Below are positions 1 to 12,900 of a DNA stretch of 64,000 bases, piece by piece. The stretch comes from Nectonema munidae (taxonomy: Eukaryota; Nematomorpha; Nectonematoida; Nectonematidae), in assembly GCA_030549495.1 (NCBI GenBank), contig JAUIRK010000017.1, positions 392,501-456,500 on the forward strand, read 5' to 3'. The stretch's first letter is position 1; each line of letters begins with the position of its first letter. The notes beneath the pieces were generated by a model. It was not told where the DNA came from. It worked only from the letters and a program-made list of their open reading frames with translations, and ran no database searches. A program made the position numbers and the translations under genes.

Positions 1-1025
1 TCTTCGCCATTTCTGAATAGTGAGTATCTAAAATATTGGCTTTTTATATCGAAAATTCAAAATGACCTGTTTTTAATTTATATTGGATTTATTTTAATCT
101 TTTCATGATAATATTGCTCTTCAGTTTGAAAACCTATCACACTACATAAAGATTAATTATTCAGAAAAAGATCGATTTAGAAAAAATGTTATACACTTAG
201 ATGAGGGCATTTTTTAATTGATACGTTACTGAACATCGTTTGCCATTAGTATGCATTTAATTTGCAATTGGTACAGACGTTCCTTTTAGTCGTAATTTTG
301 GCTTATAGAGTAAAACATTTTATATAATATTATAGCGCATAATTTTGAGCAAAATCCTTCCAAAGTCTTGCACCAAATAAAAGTGTCTCGCCATTAAGCA
401 TATATGAGTGGTGTGAAATATTCTGAGAGATATTTTAAAGCATTTATCTTTTTTGGCACTGTAGTAAAAGTGCCTTTCTCACAAATTGCATACTACAAAT
501 TATTGCTAAACTAAAATATCGGCAGAGAAAAAAAGAATATAAATGAAGAAAAAAGAAAGCAAAAATTTTACTTTGTTTTTGGGAAAAGGTGGAACAATAA
601 TAACAGGGTTAAAAAGAATATTTTCATGATGAAACATTTTGTTTAGCAGTAGATTAAGCTTGACTCTTCTTCGAACAATGTTTGTTTCACTGAAAATAGA
701 AAAAAGAGAATAAGAGAACTTATCTATACAAGTTGAAACATTTGAAGCCTTATTTTTGATCCTTACGCAATCAAAAAATTACATAAATAAATTCATTTTC
801 TGAAAAATCAAATTTTAGGAATAACTTCCAACTTGATTCAATTTTATCTGCACCAAAATAATTTCGATTTAAAATTTTTTTATAAGTTTTGTTCTATAAA
901 TTTTATATTTTAAGTGACAGAATAAATAAATAAATAGATAACTATTAATTGAAAATAATTTATAATAATTTGCTTTAAAATTGATAATAAAAAACTAACT
1001 CCATTTCCATTTTTAAGATAACTTT
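1..1025. other. AT-rich intergenic DNA
   Basis: No coding potential, RNA gene or clear repeat was recognised. The stretch is rich in A/T homopolymers and stops in all frames. Confidence 0.6.
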
Positions 1026-1317
1026 ATCAGGGTCAGGCCCGGCCTTAGGCCACTGCAAACTATGCGGCTGCAGTGGGCCTCGCGCTTCTCATTTTTCATT
1101 TTGATGATATATTGTATGATTTCGCTAAATGCAAGGTTCGCAAAGTAAAGTTACTTTGATTGTCATTTTGTGTTAATGAAAAAGTAATTAACAAATCTCT
1201 TTTCTTTTTTTCAAAATCTTATTTCTCACTTTTAATCTTTTTTCCAACCCACACTGGCCCCGCGCAATCCATTTTGCATAGGGCCCCGCGAACAATAGGG
1301 CCGGCCGTGATCAGGGT
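1026..1317 (+). mobile_element. hAT-like MITE, GGCCGGCC-ended family, copy 1
   Basis: The element proper spans 1034-1309 (276 bp) and is flanked by a perfect 8-bp direct repeat ATCAGGGT at 1026-1033 and 1310-1317. An 8-bp duplication is typical of hAT elements. The ends form an imperfect inverted repeat, CAGGCCCGGCCTTA against CACGGCCGGCCCTA on the opposite strand (11 of 14 match). Both ends are GC-rich while the centre is AT-rich, with no transposase. An inverted copy at 41664-41924 is more than 90% identical by eye. A short open frame at 1160-1402 lies across this element and is not a gene. Confidence 0.82.
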
Positions 1318-1892
1318 TGCCATTATTCTTCAAAAAAACAAAACTAGAACTACTTTTCTTCAAAGCCGCAAATTGGGCTACTGTTCTTCCGAATTTCTTT
1401 AGTTTGTAACAAAAGTTACTGCCTTAGTTAATTTGTTTGTGAGTTATATAGATAAATATTAAAGCAGTTAGTTAGTTGGATTATATTTTTTTAGAATTAG
1501 TATAAAAGAAGATGTTAAAAGAAGCTATTTAAAGTTAATTTACAATATTGAGATAGTAAATTTACTATTCTTCTATTACTAGAGCAAAAGTACTATAACT
1601 ATAGTAATTCTAAGGACAGTAAGGGTTATTAAACATTTCTAGTAACCACTACAAGTTATTTTTATGAGGGTTTATTGTTTTAAAATTAGACAATTTTAAT
1701 TGATCTATTCATGAGGAATTTTAAACGGACTTTGAGTAATTCAATAATAGGTACGTGATGTTTATCAATTGACTATGAAGCTTTTGTTTCGATTTCCGAA
1801 TTTTCTATTGATGATACGTATTTAGTTTATTTCTTTATTTGTTACATTAGAGAATTTGAATCAATCAACACAATGGATAAATTTTAACAATT
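1318..1892. other. Intergenic, nothing recognised
   Basis: It begins with GGGTTGCCA, a motif seen at the ends of other inverted-repeat elements, but no matching second end was found. The rest is plain AT-rich sequence with a GTTAGTTAG-like patch near 1460. Confidence 0.4.
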
Positions 1893-1945
1893 TTAACCCT
1901 TTGTTGAATAGTGAGACACTGATGTCTCAAGAAATGAAAACATTA
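1893..1945 (-). mobile_element. TTAA-flanked MITE, half copy
   Basis: It starts TTAACCCTTTG and then matches the reverse complement of the right half of the copy at 62553-62682 (AGACAC..TGTC.CAAGAAATGAAAA). The other half is missing. Confidence 0.55.
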
Positions 1946-2946
1946 AGAAAGACGAAGAAGAAGAGTTTATGACGAAAAAAAGGAAACATCACAAAGAATA
2001 ACCAAACAGAGAATGCAGCAAAATTACATATAAGCGTGGATGACGAAAAGGCCATAACGCCGCTTTTATGATTAACCATGAAAGTAAGATGTGATTAAGA
2101 AGGAGAAGAAATAGAAGGATTAAGAGCAAAAAGAATGAGATCCGAGTGATTGATTACACAATATATATATATACAGATATTAAAATATTATATTAATACA
2201 ACTAAGATACCGTGAAAAATAGCAAAAATATCATATCTACAATTAATAGGAAAATGAAATGGAAAGAAGAATAAAACTAATACATTCGGTGTCTATTACA
2301 AGAAAAACAGCCAGAATAGGTACACTGCGATGTGTATTAAGAAATGAATTCATTTTTCCAAAGCAATTTAACTTTTCTAAGAGAATGATTTTGATACTGA
2401 AGGAACACTTGAACATTAGCATTAAAAACATTGCAATTTTATATCCGTATGAAAAACACTAGAGTTAGATGATCTCATGAAAGAAAGATGCAGGAAAGAA
2501 GAGGTTAGACGAATAATCTTTAAAATTTTATTTCTTAAACGATTAATGTAACTAGTTTGACATTATTCTTAGCAACACACTGTTACTTACCATATGTAAA
2601 TACTGAAAGGAATTTTGCTTTAACAGATTGACAATCAAATTTTAATTTTACCCAATAAGACGCACATATTTAATTGGCAATTGATCAAATGCTATATTTA
2701 TTAGTTTAGGACAGATTGGACTTCATTTTTGGAAATAATAACGGATAAAATATGAACAAAAAGGAGTTATTTATTTTAATGAAATAAATAACTAAATAAC
2801 ATATAATCTTATTACACTTTTATTGTTCAAGTAATGCGTGTGCAAGATATTTATAATATTTCTATGAATGCTTAAAAAGTAAAAACAATTAAGATTAATT
2901 AACTAATTTAGTTTTCGCTAAAACGATATCTAATTAATTACTGCTA
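1946..2946. other. Intergenic, nothing recognised
   Basis: Purine-rich up to about 2150, then AT-rich. Overlapping short frames on both strands at 2243-2462 show no family resemblance and are best taken as chance. Confidence 0.5.
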
Positions 2947-3088
2947 TTAATCCCTTAACGATCAGAATAATCAGGAGAGGATATCAATAGTGTAAAGCAG
3001 AGGATTTGTATTAAAAAGCATTGATAAACGCAGACAATTTTATCTTTGTAAAGTCTAGAATAGTCGACTCTCGTTGTTAATTGATTAA
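2947..3088 (+). mobile_element. TTAA-flanked MITE (piggyBac-like)
   Basis: About 142 bp bounded by TTAA at 2947 and 3085. It shares the TTAACGA.CAGAATAATCAG start, the internal GTAAAGCAGA.GATTTG and the GTCGACT.T tail with copies at 18112-18249 and 59250-59375. There is no coding capacity. Confidence 0.72.
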
Positions 3089-3210
3089 TATTTACATGTA
3101 TCTTGTTTGCTTTAACATTTCTCTCTCCTCACTCCCAAGTATATGAATTACCTATTTTACATTAAATATTATGAAATTAGTTAAATATAAATATATTTAT
3201 TAAATATATA

Positions 3211-3238
3211 AGAAGGAGAAGAAGAAGAAGAAGAAGAT
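3211..3238. repeat. (GAA)n microsatellite
   Basis: Near-perfect GAA/AAG trinucleotide run. Confidence 0.9.
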
Positions 3239-4705
3239 TTATTTGAATGAATTTAAGAAGAATATAAAATTACATTGAACTTCTGAAGTTTCAAAAAGTG
3301 TTACTTTTCTTATAAATATGTGTGAAAGTATATTGATTTGTATATGAAATCAGCAGTAATTTTGTAGAAATGGATGCTTATTCTCTTACATTGTTATGTA
3401 GTTTGTTAATTAGTTAGTTTAAAAACTTTAAATTATTTTAGTTTAACAAAAAAAGATAAAATACTTATTTAGTAAAAATAGATATATATTACGCATTACT
3501 TTTTAATTAGAAATGGGACTGGTCAAAAAAATTGAGACTCACTCGTATTAATATTCTTAAAAAATGATATATGAGAACTTATTTTGCCTATAGAAAAAGA
3601 ATGAAAATAAGTTCTCCATCTTAAATTATTTTATATTCATAAAACTAGAATGAGATCTTACTTTCATTTGAAAAGACAAAAACGAAAAATTGAAAGATCA
3701 CATTTATAATATGATATACGCAAAAGGGAATCCAACAAGTGAGTAACTCCCAAAATCATTTTTGACGGGGAAGAGCTTTACGCAGAAGGAGAAAGGGTTG
3801 GCACATATGAAGAGATGTTTTGTCTTTTTTTTTCAAATCTTGAGAGGAGTTGAGGAATAGAATGAAATGAAAGTCGTGTGTACTACAAGTATGTGTTTAT
3901 CTCTTCTATCGATTGCTGATGATTAAAATCGGAGAGAGTCTCTGAGTGCTTTGAATAATCTTTGTCTTGGAAATAGTGTGAAGCCTGCCTCTTTTTTTCC
4001 TATTCCTAGCACTAATCAAGTTTACATATATGTATGTAATGTGTGTATCTGAAACTAGTGTATGAAAATATTCTGCATAATAGAGGATATGCTATGAGAA
4101 TAATGAATTAATTTTAGCACCTTGTAACTGAGAGAATGCAAATACAAACACACACTTTCCTCAATATCCACTTTTGTGTTAGTTTTTCTTGAACACGATT
4201 GAATCGATGAGTGCTATAGAGATGATGGCATTTAATTTTATTTCTTTCTTGATGGCACTTTGGAAAATAATGAATTGCTCTTGTGTGCTAGCTCTCATTG
4301 CATTCTTCGGAATGTGGAAAGCGCTCGCAAAATACTGCCTTTTTTGAAGAACAGCGATGATTAGGGGTTAACTAATTAAATAACAAGGTAGCAAAGAAAT
4401 GGTAGCTTTGAAGTTCAGTTAATCAAAATCATCTGCTTTAAATATTCGATTTTAGTTACATTTTTCCATTTTTTAATTATGAGGTGTCTGCATAAGCCAC
4501 GCTTGGATTATTTTTACTAAGCTTTCCTAAAACTTTTGTCTGTGTGACTTCTAAATCATTAATAAGGAGTGCTTTCATAACGATGAAAATGATGAGCTCC
4601 TAGAAATCTCCTTAGGCTGAATCCAATATAGTTGTAATGAATGATAAAGCCATAAAGTAAAGAAAGATGTTTGCGTGATGTACTTCATCAAAAATTTATA
4701 ACATA

Positions 4706-4742
4706 TTCCTCTTCTTCCTCTTTTTCTTCTTCTTCTTCTTCT
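4706..4742. repeat. (TTC)n microsatellite
   Basis: Imperfect TTC/CTT run interrupted by CTTCCTC and a T-run. Confidence 0.88.
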
Positions 4743-5045
4743 AGCTGCGAATAGCAATAAATTTTGAAGTCTCTTAAAAATAATAGCATAGCTGTGATGG
4801 GATTGCCACTTAAAATTAATTTTGATTACTTTTAGCAAATTTTATTGTTTTTGAAGTAGCTCAATTTCCTCCATCTATATAACAGTCTTTATAGTTTAAT
4901 ATATTAAGAAACATTATTGTGATATAGAGGATGGTGGTTTGTAAAGGGAAGTGGTTTCGTCTTATTCGTTTAATCTTGGGGTATTTTTTCTCGAAAAGAC
5001 AGAATAAGGCCGCTTGGGTCAGATCATGAGCAAAAAGTTTTAACT

Positions 5046-5246
5046 ATTGTAAATGAAGAAATTTTCACAAAAGTTAAATTTCCGCGATTTGCACGTTAAA
5101 AAAGAACTTCGTGTAGTCTTATTTTCGCGAGCAATGATATCTATTTACAAAATTATCTTCATGTGTTGTACTTATTTTTCTACATTCGGAAGTTATGTTT
5201 GTGCGAAATATCACATTTTCGCGGAAAATTGCATGATTTACAGTGA
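5046..5246. mobile_element. Inverted-repeat element with CGCG-bearing ends
   Basis: The left end reads TTGTAAATGAAG, then AATTTTC and TTTCCGCGATTTGCAC. The right end, read on the minus strand, is CTGTAAATCATG, then AATTTTCCGCGAAAAT and ATTTCGCAC. The two ends are imperfect inverted copies of about 45 bp, giving a MITE-like unit near 200 bp. No clear target duplication is visible. The open frame at 5053-5250 simply runs through it. Confidence 0.45.
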
Positions 5247-6808
5247 CTAACAACTGGTACAAATTTCTGTTGATTCTGGTACAACTACAATTATCGAGCC
5301 TACTAAGGAAATCCTTAAATCTTTGCAGGCCAGTATTTAAAATTTCATTGAAATAGAAAAGAGATTATAGTAGTCTTCAAAATTATAAAATAAAAATATT
5401 TAAAACTCAAGCACTATATTTTAATTTGAGTACATATTTCTAAATCTTTTAAATTATACTTTTATTTGCTTTAAGATTAAATAATAATCATTTGCTTCAA
5501 TGTAAAAAACTAAGCAGAGGCGCATTTATTGTCCAGCTTTTATTGTCATTGGTGGCCGTAATAAAATTAAAAAAGGCAAATGATGGAAAAAAAATTTATA
5601 TTAAAATTATTGAAATTTTTTTTCTGAGAAAAAGGGAGCAAAGCTTTTATCAAGAGGTGTAACCCTCTTGTCACCTCTCTTGCTACAGCTCTAAAATCAA
5701 TTAACTTTAAATAAAAGTTTGACTTTCCTTTCCAAAATCAATCACTTTTCTCCTCCAAAAAGGAGCATTTATTGATATTCCATAGATCCAAAAAATTTTA
5801 AAAATGAATAACAAGATAAACTTTTGCATTATGTTTTTCCAAACTCAGCTGAAAATAGGTGTGCCATATATTTTCAAACTTGCACACATACTGTAATGCT
5901 AATCGAGATTAGGTGCACAAGTTGGGTGGTAAGCGCAAAAGATTATGACGTATTTTGTCATTTTGTCCCATTCTTCGGAAAGGAGAATAAATTATTCCTT
6001 CTACTTGATATGGCAATCTCTTGCTGCATTTCATTTTTAAATAATAGTAATTGGGATTCAAATCTAAAAGCTGTCAGTATACTTATTTTATAAATCAAAT
6101 TGTGACAACATTGATACCATGACAAATTATAAAGCCTTTTAATTTTGATATTCGTATCATCTTCTATGATATTAATTCATGTCGACTCACTTTAAAACAA
6201 AACTTGAAAATTGGCGCCTTTTGAAGAATAACAAAGCAGATGCATCATTCGTTTTTATATAAATTTCGAAGTGTAAAAATTTTACATTGACCCAACACCC
6301 ATCCAAAAATATATCTATGCCTTCACTTCACATTTTTATTTAAATCATGGCTGGTTTGATGTATCATGTTTTCGCTTCGGGATCGATATACGATTTTCAG
6401 GACTCAGACTTTTTAACGGAAGATACCATAAATAAAATAAATACCTAAAGATAACAATTTCTTCCATATCCATTTTGTAGCATTTGATGTGCTAACTCTA
6501 AATACATAACTTGTTTTAACCAAGAATAATGATTTCTACACTTTACGCTGTTTTTGAAGTTGAGATTTCGTTTGCATTTCAAAATTAAAAGTCATAAATG
6601 AATTAAGTAGCATTAATTTTGGATATTTTCGATAAAAATTTCATATTCATATTCTACACAGCTTAACAAAAAATCAAAAAATTGGTTGAGAATCTTTTGA
6701 AAAAAATCTCAAAAGGTTCTACTTACCATTCTTAATTTTTGAAAAAAAATAAGATTTTTCAGATTTTCATTTTTAATAATATAATCTAATTCTAAAAGAA
6801 ATTTAATG
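5247..6808. other. Intergenic, nothing recognised
   Basis: A frame at 5824-6093 of 89 residues has no family resemblance that I can see and no clear splice or promoter context. Confidence 0.5.
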
Positions 6809-6848
6809 CTCAACTCAAAGACCCTATTTCCATAGGGTCCTGGTTGAG
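6809..6848. repeat. Stable hairpin followed by poly-G tract
   Basis: GACCCTAT at 6820-6827 and ATAGGGTC at 6832-6839 form a perfect 8-bp stem with a TTCC loop. An outer arm CTCAAC/GTTGAG (6809-6814 and 6843-6848) extends it with a bulge. A G-run of about 12 follows near 6880. Confidence 0.75.
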
Positions 6849-7399
6849 TACTTATTTTACTGAGTCAAAGGCTGGCGGGGTGGGGGGGGGGGGGTGATGC
6901 CCCCTACTCTTACCAATTTAATCTTGTCTAGAGGCAACTAAAGCAATTATCTACTGATATAGAATGTGAGAATATTTATTGTATTTTTGGTAAGCTTGGT
7001 ATCCTGAAGACGATTGGAGACGTAATGATTTTTTAGACTTTATCGCTCATTTTCAAATAATCTCCTTTGTTTGGTCTTTTTGCGTATAATGAACTTTTTC
7101 AGACAGTTTTTTTTATTTTAGAGTAGAATACATATAAATAATATCAGATCGTACTGTAAAAAAATAATGACTTCCAGAAAATGAACCAAAATCACATGGA
7201 TGCATAGAATTACGAATTTGAGAATATCTTGTCAGTATGATGGCATAAAGGTAGTAACCCTATTAGTGTTGGGCTAAATTTATCCGCTCAAGTGCTGAAG
7301 GAGGGGGGGGGGGGCGTAAAGTGCCTTCCCCCCTCTATTTTTCAAAGATATTAATAAGCTTTTATAAATATTTTTAATGTTACATATATATGTCAAATA

Positions 7400-7995
7400 T
7401 GCTGAATTCAGTAGTGATGCCCATTTTTTTTATCAAAATCAATCAAACCTGTCAAAAAATTTATTTATATTTGACAGCTCATCTCAAAAAGAAATTTTTT
7501 ATTTAAATAATTATATAAAGTTTTTTACACATATATACCCATTTTTAAATATGCTAAATTCAGTTGTGATATTCATTTTTTTATGAAAATGAATCAAACC
7601 TGTCAAAAATTGATTTATCCCAAAAAGAAACATTTTATCCGAATAATTATATAATGTTTTTTACACACATACACCCATTTTCTAGTACGCTTACGCTGTG
7701 TTTACTGGTGATATTCTTTTTTTTTATAAAAATCAGTCAAACCTGACAAAAAAATAATTTAAATATGACAGCCCATGTCAGAAATAAAATTTTTATTCCT
7801 ATAAAAATTTTTTATAAATATATACCCATTTTCAAGTATGTATAATTTAATTGTGATGTTCATTTTTTATGAAATCAATAAAACCATTTAAAAAATCGAT
7901 TAAACCTGTAAATCAATGTCAATAAACTTCAAAATAAATTCTACTTGTAATATTTCTCTGGTAATTATTTTTTTAATTTATTTAATAAACCAACT
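7400..7995 (+). repeat. Tandem array A, about 4 units of ~146 bp
   Basis: The anchor GTGATNNNCATTTTTTT-like motif recurs at 7414, 7566, 7708 and 7853 (spacing 152, 142 and 145). Each unit then carries AATCAAACCTGTCAAAAA and TTTTTTACACA.ATA.ACCCATTTT. The last unit runs into a unique block shared with the locus at 32 kb, where only one unit is present. Confidence 0.75.
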
Positions 7996-9010
7996 TTAGG
8001 TGTTTAATTCACTGAAAATATTTCATTTGTCAGCAACTTATGTATCTCGATAGGACCTCCATCTTTTTGGCTACAAATTCGTTATCGGCTCGTAGTCTTT
8101 ACGTTATATCTTATATACTTTACAGTATGTAATTTTGCTATTCATTCTATGATGATCCTTTCTTAGTGGCTCTGTTTTCATTAGAAATTTATTTTCTTCA
8201 ATGTGTGTTTGAAAAAACTTTTTTAAGGATTTATTTTGAACAAATTTTTTCCTCTCTCAAAGCATTCTGATTAACGAATCTTCTTGATGACATTAGGCTT
8301 TTTTATCTGTATCGTGTATTTTATTATAAGGACTGAATATTTAACAACCAATCTCAGTTCAAAGGTTTTTTACTAATGAATCATCCGTGATGTTCAATGT
8401 TCAATTGCAAAAATTGTCCACCTTCTTCATCTAAAAGATTCTCTCTTTGATGCAAAAGGAAAAAGATGGACAAATTCAATTTAAATTAAAAAATATCTTG
8501 ATAGTGACTAAATTCTCACATATTGGCATCTGTGACATTTTTGATAAATCTGACCTATTCTAAATTTTCAGATTTCCTACCCATCTTATAGTTAAATGAT
8601 AATTGTAATCCTAGATGATAAGCTATAGATTTAAATATTTTTAATTTGTAAAAGAAGAACTTATTTTTCACAGTCAAAACCTTTTTTGAAGCACCCAATA
8701 TTATATCATTAAATCACTTCCTAGTTCATTAGAACATGGTAGATCTTCCATTTAGTCAAGATACATATTTTTTAAAATTTTTTTTTTGATCAAACCTTCT
8801 CTTTTCAACTAGTTTTCAGGTTACTTCCTTCTCTAATCTTCAAAAGATTTTGTAATATGTTTTGTTTTTTTTAATAAATATTTCATACTCAAGATGATTG
8901 CAGAAACTATTATAATCCAAAATATACAAAAAAAAGTATATTTTTACTATATAACTAATATACAATGATTTTTTGAAAAAATTTTACATAACTGATTTTA
9001 AGGCATACAT

Positions 9011-9765
9011 CACTAATTCAATTGCCACTTCGAGATATTTTTAATCATATTAGCCAAAATGGAGTACAGAAATAAAATAAGCATAGTCGATTTGGTTAAA
9101 ACAGATATTTTATTTTTTTGAAAATATTTTTGAAGACAGTATCTAGAAGTAAACCGCAAATCTGATTGAAGCTTTCAGATATTTTAAAACCATAAATGCT
9201 AAATCTGAGTCCAAAAATGAGATCAGCATCTTTCATTTGGCATAAAAACAGATATTTTATTTAAATTTCAAAAATATTTCTGTAGACATTAGAAGTAAAT
9301 TGAACATTTGATTGACACTTAGAGACATTTAAGACCTCTAAATGCAAAAAATGATTTCAGAAATAAAACTATCATGGTATAAAAAATAAAATATATATTT
9401 CATATAAAATTTAAGATATATTTGAAAACAGTTTTCAAACTTAAACCGCATATTTTATTGACGCTTATAGATATTTTCAAAAAGCAAAAACTGAGCCCAG
9501 AAATGTAACCAACATGATCGATTTGGTATAAAAACATATATTTCATTGTAAAATTTGAATGAGTGTTTTTGGAGACAATTTTTAGAAGTAAACCGCAAAT
9601 GTGATTAACACTTACAGGTATTTTCACATCCTAAATGTAAAAAATGAGTACAGAAATGAAACCAGCATGGCCGATTTAGTATAAAACATATATTTTATGT
9701 AAAATTTGAAGGAATGATTTATTAGATATATTTCTGATAAATCAAAATTTGATTGACATTTTATA
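9011..9765 (+). repeat. Tandem array B, five units of 144-148 bp
   Basis: The anchor ATTGACACTT (or a close variant) occurs at 9021, 9165, 9311, 9457, 9604 and 9752, giving spacings of 144, 146, 146, 147 and 148. Each unit contains AGATATTTT, a CAGAAATGAAA-like block, GATTTGGTATAAAA and TAGAAGTAAACCGCA. The sequence is unrelated to array A. The 32 kb locus has one unit at about 33380-33545. The minus-strand frame at 9400-9627 is a product of this repeat. Confidence 0.82.
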
Positions 9766-9990
9766 AAAAGTAGACATGATTATTGAAAAAATTAAATATT
9801 TAAGGTCTTATGCATTCAAAATTGTATATAATTATAAATTTTCAATGTAGTATATTATATGGATCCTATGTTATAAGATTAGCTTCAGATAATGTCAAAA
9901 TTTGCCTGAAAACTTTTAATTTTTGATATTGATTGACAGTTTTGGGCATGAAAGGGTCATTCAACTACCACGAAAATGGTATCAAAAGAT

Positions 9991-12900
9991 GCAGCTAGCA
10001 ATTTTAAGGAAAGTCACGAAATTTGAAGGGATATGATTGAGCCAATTTTGTACAAATAATTTTTTAGTGAAGGGGGCGTTTTAAGCCCATAATGAACTAA
10101 TGGGGATAAGTGAGTACAAATTTCTAACATTTTTCTCAAATTTTTTCCTAAGATAAATTTGATTCGCAAATCTCTGAGTAATTGTGAGTATGATATGTGA
10201 TTTTCGAAATATTTTGGCTTGTTTGAGGGTAAGGGTAAATTTTTCTGCCTCCTTGTAAAAATTGGTTAATGTCTGAAATCTAAACGAAATTCCAACTTTA
10301 AACTGGGTAAAACGTAGAAATTTTCATCCTTAGTTAAAACAAGTTACATATTTAGATTCACCACAGATAACACTACGAGAATCAATTTTGAAAAAAAATA
10401 TTATTATCTTTCGATATTTATTATCATTTTGCTATCTATATTGATATGTTTGACTTCCGTTTTCAATTCTATTTCAGCTTTGTTCATTCTAAATAAAGAA
10501 AAAGATAAAATGGAATTGAAAAAAGATTTAAAATATCTGAAAATGAGATAAACAAGATGCCTTCAATTGATCCATTACAGATAAAGTTTGAAGGACAACG
10601 GAGCTGGAGAAATACGCAAAAGATTTTGTAAACCTACGACTTATTCCGAGTGATGCGATCAAAAGGAAAGTTGCTTGTCATCACAGAAGTTATAAAATGC
10701 CCGGAAAGTAACTCCATTACATTTCTTGCCCCCATTTAAAATGAATGAAAGTTAGAGTCGGTACATTCGCTAAACTTTTACTTCGAATAAGCACGTTAAA
10801 AAGGCATGTAATGTTTTAAGTTTTGCAAGTAAAACAAAAAAAACGAAGGAAAATGCCCACAGCAACGTTAGAGATAAAAATTTTGGATTTAAGTAAGACT
10901 TTGTGAAATTCGTTTTTTAACTTTTTTTTACACAAAATAGAATTGGTATTGGAGTGAGATAAAAGAGTATAATTAATTTTGTAATGGTAGCATAAACATT
11001 ACCAATTAAGATAGAATGTAGCAAATTTGTCCCATTCTGGGAGGCAAGGCTTTTTATAAAAGCAGTATTTGTGTGTGAGTTGTGTGTAAAGCAAAAATGA
11101 TACTCTTTTAGTCAGTAAGGAGAGTTATTTTCTTGTTTCTTTGTCAAGAAGAGTGGATAAAGATTTATGTTAAAGGCCTGGAGACTAAGAAGTGCAGCAG
11201 TATTATATCATTGCGTTTCACTGAATTGAATGGCAATTGTTTTAATTAACTCTTTGTCAATGCTTCTTTTTTAACACAAACACTTTCATCATCATATATA
11301 AATAAATAAATGAAGTATAGCGAAAAAAAGATTAGGTCTTCTCTTATATCTTATGATTGATGAAGTGAAGGCTATACACCAAGATTACAAAATATGAGGG
11401 GACACGGAAGTCAGGAGAGTCAGACTCAGGAGTACAAGAAAGGCACACTATAAGCCATCGCTGTTTCATGTTCCTGAAACGAGAGTCAAACAAGAGACAA
11501 ATAACACTTCTTCCTCTTTTGATTATTATCACGTTGTCGTGTTTGTTTGAGAGAAGTTAAAAAATTTTAATTTTCATACTGATTATAATCAATATTTTTT
11601 TTAATATGTTGTTCTTGTTGTCATCTTCTCCATTACTTTCCATTTTCAATAGCATATTGGCTGCACTTTTTTACGGGATGCCATTTTTACCAAAGCCAAG
11701 CCAATTTTTAAGCAAAATTCGGAGTTCATTTGTGGAACTGTTTGAACCACGCCTGTTTCACACGACATGAAATTCCAACCTAAGAGACATTTATAGCGGA
11801 AGCAGTTCAATTTGATCTCTGGGCAATTAGGCCTTTGAATATATTAATAATAAATGAAAATTATACATTTTTAAAGCCAAATTCTCCAAAGACCTAACCG
11901 CATTGAAGCTGAATTGTCTTTGAACTAATTAAAGCAAAGACATTTCTACCAAATGAACTTTTAGCATGTTAAAACACTAGGTTTTTGGCTTTCAGTCAAA
12001 AAGTGTTTTCAACTCTTTTAATGATATTTCCTTAGAAAAAATTTCATTTTTTAAATTATTGTAAGAATCTAAATTAACTCTAGCAGTAAACTAAATATGA
12101 TTAAATTTCCGAAAATTCTAATGTCATTACATTTTGATGAATTTTTGACGTCACTTACTAACAAGTAACAAATTAACTAAATGCCCAGCTAACTAATAAA
12201 TAGTGTGATGTGTCTTGAAAAAATAACTGAAACCATAAGCTAATTCTAGATATTTCAAAGAATTCTTTTGAAACATGGCAAATATATTAGAAAATAAATT
12301 AAAATATAACATTCTAAAATCAATATACACTCCTTTGAAATATTTTTATTCTATTTTTTTAAATTCATGATAAATATTTTTACATTTTTGTACATTAAAG
12401 TTTGTCACGGATGTTTATATCAGAGAAAATATTACTTTGGTAAAATTTTTCAATAACCCAATATTATAAATTCAGACCTGGCACTAGTTTATTTATAAGT
12501 AAAATTAAAACACTTAAAAAATTAATAAATAAATTTTAACTTTTAAAGAACTATAATCGTTTCTTATAATTTTTCTAAACTGAAGAGTTAAATACTTTTT
12601 GGTTTATTATAATTATTTAATATTTAAAAATTCTTATCAAGAATTTTGGTGAAAAACATTTGCTTTAATAAATTGTTTAACATGTGTATATACTCTTAAT
12701 ACTTATCTTATTTTTACCTTAAATCCAAAAATAAATGGCACATTTGTCAAACAACTAATCAACACATATCATTTCAAATCTATGATTAAATACACAGATT
12801 TCTTGATTTTTTATTCTAAGAGATCACGTTTTTGTACTAACACCCTCATCTAGATAGTTATGAACATTCACACATACTTACTTGCTTACTTTGTCAGTTA

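Larger units (their letters stand above)
3089..5045. other. Intergenic with GAA/TTC microsatellites
   Basis: It contains a (GAA)n tract at 3211-3238 and a (TTC)n tract at 4706-4742. The frame at 4575-4838 on the minus strand is partly the translation of the TTC tract and is not considered a gene. Confidence 0.6.
7275..9990 (+). repeat. Large dispersed repeat, locus 1 (arrays expanded)
   Basis: This segment is collinear with 32225-33730. Shared landmarks, in order, are a poly-G tract, a GTGAT-containing unit, an ATTTATTTAATAAA block, a CA.GGTCAA.ACCTTTTTTGAA block (8671 and 32897), and CATCACTAATT.CA followed by AAAATGGAGT.CAGAAATGAAATAA. Two tandem arrays lie inside and make this copy about 1.2 kb longer than the other. 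No protein-coding frame of note was seen. Its class is unknown; it may be a non-autonomous element or an old segmental duplication. Confidence 0.65.

Noticed and set aside
1160-1402. 80-codon plus-strand frame
   Set aside because: It runs across the right end of the hAT-like MITE at 1034-1309, and the matching frame in copy 2 at 41.7 kb has no support as a gene.
4575-4838. 87-codon minus-strand frame with an Arg run
   Set aside because: The Arg-rich part is the translated TTC microsatellite.
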